A DNA stretch of 17,975 bases. Origin: Bacteroidales bacterium. GTDB lineage: Bacteria; Bacteroidota; Bacteroidia; Bacteroidales; Bacteroidaceae. A program made the position numbers and the translations under genes. Positions within the stretch are counted from its first letter, which is position 1. The number at the start of each line of letters is the position of its first letter. The notes below the pieces were generated by a model that worked only from the letters and a program-made list of their open reading frames with translations, was not told the DNA's origin and made no database searches. The stretch covers positions 1 to 17,975 of the forward strand of contig SFPF01000005.1 of assembly GCA_004552155.1 (NCBI GenBank), read 5' to 3'. Shown piece by piece: positions 13,337-17,975 of this stretch.

Positions 13337-13446
13337 TAAACGAGTAAACAAGTAGACTAGTAAACAAGACAAGTTACTCATATAAATTTATATTTCACAA
13401 AACATCTCTATCTCGTTTACTCGTTTACTTGTCTACTCGTCTACTA
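13334..13446. repeat. Inverted repeat made of 8-bp NAGTARAC units
   Basis: The left arm has four contiguous octamers (13334-13365: TAGTAAAC, GAGTAAAC, AAGTAGAC, TAGTAAAC). The right arm has four in reverse (13415-13446), which read outside-in on the complementary strand as TAGTAGAC, GAGTAGAC, AAGTAAAC, GAGTAAAC. The arms match in 28 of 32 positions, and the first base of each octamer is kept in order for the outer three. Between them lies a 14-bp perfect AT palindrome, atataaatttatat (13380-13393). The same octamer recurs after pheT (17849-17864). Confidence 0.85.
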
Positions 13447-13471
13447 ATAAACGAACTAAAACCATAAATAT

Positions 13472-13984
13472 ATGATGACGAAAAAACCTTTAATCATCGT
13501 GCTCGTCCTGTTGGCGTGTCTCGTCCTGCCGCTGTGCACGGGGTGCAACGGCTGCGGCAAACAGTCTGGCGAAACGCCGGCCGACACCACGGCTGTTACA
13601 ACAGGCGACAGCGTTGCAAGCGATTCCACCATTTATGGCACGAGCGACGAGTTCGGAATGAGCACCTTCTCGCTTATTGCCGACAGCACGGGCGACACGC
13701 TCTGCGTTACGCGCACCGCAAGCGACGGCACTGACGGGCAAATATGGGGCGACCTCGACGAGGGCAGCCGTTACGCCCTCACCACCCGCGACGGCGGCGA
13801 AGCCATCGGCGTGCTCATCAACCTCACGCAACTTGAAACGTTCGTGGCGAAGGACCGCTACAAAACCCTCAACGGTCATCTCTACATCGACGGAGAGGAA
13901 ATACGGCTTAGCGCGCTCTGCGCCGATTCCCTTGCCGGCACCATCGTCAGTAACTCGCAACCATTTATCTTAAAGAAGAAGTAA
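13472..13984 (+). CDS. Putative lipoprotein of unknown function
   Basis: The 170-residue protein starts with a short basic stretch (MMTKKP), a hydrophobic segment (LIIVLVLLACLVLPL) and LCTGCNGCG. This fits a lipoprotein signal peptide with Cys25 as the lipidated residue, although Cys at -3 is unusual for a lipobox. A Thr/Ser/Asp-rich linker (about 30-55) precedes a compact domain (about 60-168) rich in beta-strand-like segments. I do not recognise the domain. It would be anchored in a membrane, facing the periplasm or the outside. Two Met codons open the frame; the first (13472) is used. The riboflavin synthase ATG follows 6 bases after its stop, so the two are probably co-transcribed, but no functional link is evident. 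The upstream DNA is the 8-bp-unit inverted repeat, and no consensus promoter is visible between that repeat and the ATG. Confidence 0.8.
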   Translation: MMTKKPLIIVLVLLACLVLPLCTGCNGCGKQSGETPADTTAVTTGDSVASDSTIYGTSDEFGMSTFSLIADSTGDTLCVTRTASDGTDGQIWGDLDEGSRYALTTRDGGEAIGVLINLTQLETFVAKDRYKTLNGHLYIDGEEIRLSALCADSLAGTIVSNSQPFILKKK

Positions 13985-13990
13985 ACAAAT

Positions 13991-14599
13991 ATGTTTTCAG
14001 GCATTGTAGAAGCCACCGCCCGCGTCGTGGCCATCAAGAAGGACCGGGACAATATAGATTTTACCCTCGAATGTCCGCTCTATAAGGGCGAACTGCACGT
14101 AGACCAAAGCGTGGCGCACAACGGCGTTTGCCTCACTGTGGTGCAGCACGACGAAGCGGGCCGCTACGTGGTGACGGCTATGGACGAGACCTTAAAGCGC
14201 AGCAACCTCGGCCTGCTCAAAGAGGGCGACGAGGTGAACGTGGAACGCTCCATGAAAATGGACGGCCGCCTCGACGGGCATATCGTGCAGGGGCATGTAG
14301 ACACCACAGCCGTGTGCATCTCAAAGGAAGATGCCGACGGCAGTTTCATCTTCACCTTCCGCTACGAAACGGATAAGGAAATGATACGCCGCGGCTACTT
14401 CACCGTAGATAAAGGCAGCGTCACCGTGAACGGCGTGAGCCTCACCGTGTGCCGTCCCACCGCCGACACGTTCAGCGTCTGCATCATTCCCTACACCTTC
14501 GAGCACACGAATTTCCACGCCATCGAGCCGGGCACCGTGGTCAACCTCGAATTCGACATTTTAGGCAAATATCTCTGCCGCTTGCAAGAGTTGAAATAA
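13991..14599 (+). CDS. ribE: Riboflavin synthase, alpha chain
   Basis: The 202-residue enzyme catalyses the final step of riboflavin synthesis, dismutation of two 6,7-dimethyl-8-ribityllumazine molecules. The diagnostic N-terminus MFSGIVE is present and marks the start unambiguously. The two lumazine-binding barrels each carry their conserved segment: SVAHNGVCLTV (40-50) and SVTVNGVSLTV (143-153). GHIVQGHVDTT (96-106) marks the start of the second barrel. A His replaces the usual Val before Asn-Gly in the first barrel, a small variation. Length is normal for the family. It is not in a rib operon here and no FMN riboswitch is seen; it lies 6 bases downstream of the lipoprotein gene and 39 bases upstream of nth. 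Confidence 0.95.
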   Translation: MFSGIVEATARVVAIKKDRDNIDFTLECPLYKGELHVDQSVAHNGVCLTVVQHDEAGRYVVTAMDETLKRSNLGLLKEGDEVNVERSMKMDGRLDGHIVQGHVDTTAVCISKEDADGSFIFTFRYETDKEMIRRGYFTVDKGSVTVNGVSLTVCRPTADTFSVCIIPYTFEHTNFHAIEPGTVVNLEFDILGKYLCRLQELK

Positions 14600-14638
14600 A
14601 GTTGGGGCGTTTTTGCATTTATATTATTATTAAACGAA

Positions 14639-15286
14639 GTGAGAAAGAAAGAGAAATTTGAGGCCGTGCTGGCGCATTTCCGCGCCACGATGGACGCAAC
14701 GGAGACGGAGTTGCATTACAGCAATCCTTTCGAGTTGATTGTCGCCGTGGTGCTTTCGGCGCAATGCACAGACAAGCGCGTCAATATGGTCACGCCGCGC
14801 CTGTTTCGCGATTACCCTACGGCAGAATGTATGGCGCAGGCCTCGGAGGCTGATATCTTGGAACACATCAGTTCCGTGAGTTATCCCAACAGCAAGGCGG
14901 CGCATCTGCTCGGTCTTTCTAAGAAACTCGTAGAGCAATACGGCGGCGAAGTGCCGGGCGACTTCGACGCGCTTGTCAGTTTGCCCGGCGTAGGGCGCAA
15001 GACCGCCAACGTAGTGCTGGCCGTGGCGTTCAAGCAGCAAACGCTCGCCGTGGATACCCACGTGTTTCGCGTGAGCCATCGCCTCGGGCTCGTGCCGCCT
15101 TCTGCCAAAACGCCTTATGCCGTGGAGCAAGCGCTGCGCAAATATCTGCCGCCCGAGGAAGTGGCGGCTTCGCATTACTGGATTTTACTCCATGGGCGTT
15201 ACGTGTGCACCGCCCGCAAGCCCCATTGCGACCGTTGTGCTTTCACGGCATTCTGTCCCACGTTTGGCAAAGAGCAAAACCGCTAA
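14639..15286 (+). CDS. nth: Endonuclease III (DNA glycosylase/AP lyase)
   Basis: The 215-residue base-excision-repair enzyme removes oxidised pyrimidines and cleaves at the abasic site. The helix-hairpin-helix LPGVGRKTANVVL (115-127) carries the catalytic Lys121, and Asp139 sits in VDTHVFRV. The C-terminal iron-sulfur loop is complete: Cys190-X6-Cys197-X2-Cys200-X5-Cys206. ETELHYSNPFELIVAVVLSAQCTD (22-45) is typical of Bacteroidetes Nth. The start is GTG at 14639, because MRKKEKFEAVL fits the family N-terminus and no ATG is suitably placed. It follows ribE by 39 bases with no clear terminator or promoter between, so read-through transcription is likely. Confidence 0.96.
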   Translation: MRKKEKFEAVLAHFRATMDATETELHYSNPFELIVAVVLSAQCTDKRVNMVTPRLFRDYPTAECMAQASEADILEHISSVSYPNSKAAHLLGLSKKLVEQYGGEVPGDFDALVSLPGVGRKTANVVLAVAFKQQTLAVDTHVFRVSHRLGLVPPSAKTPYAVEQALRKYLPPEEVAASHYWILLHGRYVCTARKPHCDRCAFTAFCPTFGKEQNR

Positions 15287-15292
15287 AACACA

Positions 15293-15322
15293 TTGTCATA
15301 TAATAAAAATATAGTAATTTTG
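15293..15322 (+). promoter_or_regulatory. Promoter of pheT
   Basis: TTG (15293-15295), exactly 19 bases, then TAATTTTG (15315-15322) matches the Bacteroidetes sigma-factor consensus. Transcription would start about 40 bases before the pheT ATG. This is the best promoter in the window and supports the phylum assignment. Confidence 0.75.
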
Positions 15323-15368
15323 CGCTTGCTTAGCATAAAGTTAGCATATTAAACATACAAAATAAGCC

Positions 15369-17843
15369 ATGAACATATCGTATAAATGGTTGAAAGAATA
15401 CGTTGATTTCGACCTCGGCGCAGAGCAAGTGGCGGAAGCGCTTACTTCCATAGGCCTCGAAGTGGGCAGCGTGGAAGAAGTGCAGGCCATTAAGGGCGGG
15501 CTGCAAGGCCTCGTGGTGGCCGAAGTGCTTACCTGCGAGCCGCACCCCAATTCCGACCATATGCACGTGTGCAGCGTCAATATCGGAGCAGAAGAGCCCG
15601 TGCAGATTGTCTGCGGAGCGCCCAACGTGGCGCAGGGGCAGAAGGTCATCGTCGCCACGCTCGGCACCAAACTCTACGACGGCGAGGAATGCTTCACCAT
15701 CAAGCGTTCCAAACTGCGCGGCATAGAAAGCCTCGGCATGATTTGCGCGGAAGACGAAATCGGTATCGGCACTTCCCACGACGGCATCATCGTCCTGCCG
15801 CAGGACGCCAAGGTAGGCACGCCCGCTGCCGAGTATTACGGTATCGAAAGCGACTGGGTGATTGAAGTAGACATAACGCCCAACCGCGCTGATGCCTGCT
15901 CGCACTACGGCGTTGCCCGTGACCTTTACGCCTGGCTCGTGCGCAACGGCCACAAGACGGCGTTGCACCGCACGGACGTTTCATCTTTTGCCGCCGACAA
16001 CAACGACCTCGACATCGACATCGTTGTAGAAAATACCGAAGCCTGTCCGCGCTATTGCGCCGTGACGGTTAAGGGCTGCGAGGTGAAGGAAAGCCCCGAG
16101 TGGCTGCAAACGAAACTCCGCACCATCGGCGTGCGTCCGATTAATAACGTGGTCGACGTGACGAACTACGTGATGTTTGCCTACGGCCAGCCGCTCCACT
16201 GCTTCGACGCCGATATGATTGAAGGCAAGAAGGTGGTGGTGAAGACGATGCCCGAGGGCACGCCCTTCGTAACCCTCGACGGCGAAGAGCACAAACTCTC
16301 CGAGCGCGACCTCGCCATTTGCAACGCCAACGCCCCCATGTGTATCGCCGGCGTGTTCGGCGGCAAGGGCTCTGGCACCTACGAAACCACGAAAGACGTG
16401 CTGCTCGAAAGCGCCTACTTCAACCCCACGTGGATTCGCAAGAGTGCACGCCGCCACGGCCTTAATACCGATGCCTCCTTCCGCTTTGAGCGCGGCATCG
16501 ACCCCGATCTGCAAGTTTACGCCCTCAAAGTGGCTGCCCTTATGGTTAAAGAACTGGCCGGCGGCACGGTCAGCATGGACATCAAAGACATCGAGGCTCC
16601 GGGCCTGGCGAAGAACTTTGACGTGGACCTCGAATATAAATATGCGCACGACCTCATCGGCAAAACCATTCCCGCAGAAGTCATCAAGGAAATCGTCACT
16701 TCGCTCGACATGAAAATCACTGCCGAGACCGAGAGCGGTATCAGCCTCTCCGTGCCCGCCTACCGCGTGGACGTGCAGCGTCCCTGCGACGTGGTGGAAG
16801 ATATCCTGCGCATCTATGGATATAATAATGTGGAAATCCCCACGGCCGTCAAGTCCAGCCTTACAATCAAGGGCGAGGTGGACCGCAGCAATAAGTTGCA
16901 AAACCTCGTGTCGGAGCAACTCGTCGGCGAGGGCTTCCGCGAAATCCTCAACAACTCGCTCACGAAAGAGGCTTACTACAACGACCTCACTGCCTACCCG
17001 AAAGACCGCGCAGTTAAGTTGCTCAATCCGCTGAGCAGCGACCTCAACGTGCTGCGCCAGACGCTCCTATTCGGCGGCTTGGAAAGCATTGCCCACAATG
17101 CCAACCGCAAGAACGCCAACCTCCGCTTCTTCGAGTTTGGCAACTGCTATTACAAAAACCCCGATACCACCGAGGAGCAAAAGGCTGCCGATACCCTCGC
17201 CGCCTATTCCGAGGACCTGCATCTCGGCCTTTGGCTGACGGGCAAGCGCGTAGAAGCATCTTGGGCGCACCCCGAAGAACCGTCGAGCGTTTACGAACTT
17301 AAAGCCTACGTGGGCCATATCCTCACGCGCCTCGGCGCACCCGTCGGCAAACTCAAGCAGCAGGCAGGCGCGAACGACATCTTTGCCAAGTCGCTGGCAT
17401 TGGCGGACAACAACGGAACGGTTGTTCTCGAGTTCGGACTGGTGAAGAAAGCCCTCACAGCCGCCTTCGACATCAGCGCGGAAGTCTATTTCGCCGACAT
17501 CAACTGGACGCTCTTGATGAAGAAGACTAAGAAGCACAGCGTCAGCTTCACCGAAATCAGCAAGTTCCCCGCCGTGAGCCGCGACCTCGCCCTCTTGGTG
17601 GACAAGAGCGTAGAGTTCGCCCGCATCGAGCAGATTGCCTTTGCCGCCGACAAGAAGTTCCTCAAAAAGGTGACCCTCTTCGATGTTTACGAAGGCAAGA
17701 ACCTCGAAGCCGGCAAGAAGAGTTACGCCGTCAACTTCCTCCTGCAAGACGACACCAAGACGATGAACGACAAGCAGACCGATGCCGTTATGGCAAAGAT
17801 CATCGCCAGCCTCGAAAAGCAACTCGGCGCAAAACTTAGATAA
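15369..17843 (+). CDS. pheT: Phenylalanine--tRNA ligase beta subunit
   Basis: The 824-residue beta chain of the alpha2-beta2 enzyme that charges tRNA-Phe in the cytoplasm. The N-terminus MNISYKWLKEYVDF is diagnostic. Next comes an EMAP-type tRNA-binding domain (about 40-150, with PHPNSDHMHVCSVNIG and VCGAPNV), ending in LRGIESLGMICAEDEIG. The B3/B4 editing domain (about 215-390, with NNVVDVTNYVMFAYGQPLHCFDAD) and the B5 domain (about 405-480) follow. The catalytic-like core comes next, and the C-terminal anticodon-binding domain (about 730-824, from FTEISKFPAVSRDLALLV) closes the protein. Length is normal, with no frameshift. pheS is not adjacent, as is common in Bacteroidetes, so pheT has its own promoter 47 bases upstream. 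No T-box or leader peptide is seen. Confidence 0.97.
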   Translation: MNISYKWLKEYVDFDLGAEQVAEALTSIGLEVGSVEEVQAIKGGLQGLVVAEVLTCEPHPNSDHMHVCSVNIGAEEPVQIVCGAPNVAQGQKVIVATLGTKLYDGEECFTIKRSKLRGIESLGMICAEDEIGIGTSHDGIIVLPQDAKVGTPAAEYYGIESDWVIEVDITPNRADACSHYGVARDLYAWLVRNGHKTALHRTDVSSFAADNNDLDIDIVVENTEACPRYCAVTVKGCEVKESPEWLQTKLRTIGVRPINNVVDVTNYVMFAYGQPLHCFDADMIEGKKVVVKTMPEGTPFVTLDGEEHKLSERDLAICNANAPMCIAGVFGGKGSGTYETTKDVLLESAYFNPTWIRKSARRHGLNTDASFRFERGIDPDLQVYALKVAALMVKELAGGTVSMDIKDIEAPGLAKNFDVDLEYKYAHDLIGKTIPAEVIKEIVTSLDMKITAETESGISLSVPAYRVDVQRPCDVVEDILRIYGYNNVEIPTAVKSSLTIKGEVDRSNKLQNLVSEQLVGEGFREILNNSLTKEAYYNDLTAYPKDRAVKLLNPLSSDLNVLRQTLLFGGLESIAHNANRKNANLRFFEFGNCYYKNPDTTEEQKAADTLAAYSEDLHLGLWLTGKRVEASWAHPEEPSSVYELKAYVGHILTRLGAPVGKLKQQAGANDIFAKSLALADNNGTVVLEFGLVKKALTAAFDISAEVYFADINWTLLMKKTKKHSVSFTEISKFPAVSRDLALLVDKSVEFARIEQIAFAADKKFLKKVTLFDVYEGKNLEAGKKSYAVNFLLQDDTKTMNDKQTDAVMAKIIASLEKQLGAKLR

Positions 17844-17848
17844 TAGGC

Positions 17849-17975
17849 GTTTACTTGTTTACTCGTTTCACTTCGTGATTTTCGGCTGCACTCGGCATAG
17901 CCCGAACAAGTTCTTAAAAGTGCGATTGCTCGCCATGGCAAAATTCGAGTAAACTCGATTTTGCTCATTTGGCTT
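17849..17975. repeat. Second locus of the 8-bp repeat family, running to the window edge
   Basis: GTTTACTT and GTTTACTC (17849-17864) continue into a degenerate GTTTCACTTCG, and an inverted GAGTAAAC lies at 17947-17954 inside a small AT-flanked palindrome. Between them is a GC-richer stretch (gctgcactcggcatagcccg, 17885-17904) that I associate with dispersed Prevotella-type intergenic repeats, from memory only. No ORF and no T-run terminator is seen after pheT. The element is cut by the window end. Confidence 0.55.

Noticed and set aside
13985..13990. FMN riboswitch before riboflavin synthase
   Set aside because: Only 6 bases separate ribE from the upstream gene, and no conserved RFN-type structure is visible further upstream.

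Overview
The window looks like chromosomal DNA from a member of the Bacteroidales, probably Prevotellaceae or a close relative. Three things point there. Promoters have the Bacteroidetes form (TTG or TTTG, about 19 bases, then TAnnTTTG), clearest before pheT (15293-15322). Start codons lack strong Shine-Dalgarno sequences. The protein set is typical of the group (AddAB-like pair, S9 peptidase, a small DGNFNRNLLP-type protein, PheT). Coding DNA is GC-rich and intergenic DNA is AT-rich and full of palindromes. Genus is an inference.

Layout. 1-262: the last 53 codons of a DDE-type transposase and the right part of its insertion sequence. 249-746 (minus): an Ogt-type O6-methylguanine-DNA methyltransferase whose C-terminus ends abruptly at the IS side. 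1107-3845: a two-gene operon, an AraC-family regulator and an S9 prolyl-oligopeptidase-family peptidase 3 bases downstream, with an 18-bp perfect palindrome at the promoter. 3866-4104: a nested palindromic intergenic element containing a terminator. 4143-10063: an AddA/AddB-like helicase-nuclease pair; the AddA gene is broken near 5820. 10064-10481: a terminator, then four 17-bp palindromes at exactly 21-bp spacing, then the relA promoter. 10482-12707: RelA/SpoT-family (p)ppGpp synthetase with a degenerate hydrolase domain. 12719-13102: a second large nested palindromic region. 13148-13336: a small conserved-looking protein. 13334-13446: an inverted repeat built from 8-bp units. 13472-15286: a putative lipoprotein, riboflavin synthase and endonuclease III. 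15369-17843: pheT. 17849-17975: a further copy of the 8-bp repeat family, running to the window edge.

How the genes relate. AddA and AddB would together process double-strand DNA ends for recombination; Ogt and Nth are separate DNA-repair enzymes. The AraC regulator probably controls itself and the peptidase. RelA, RibE, Nth and PheT are core functions.

I found no CRISPR array, tRNA, rRNA, prophage or recognisable defence cassette. The unexplained content lies between the genes: the helically phased palindrome array before relA, and several intergenic inverted repeats, two of them clearly built from short tandem units. The other notable point is the disrupted addA.
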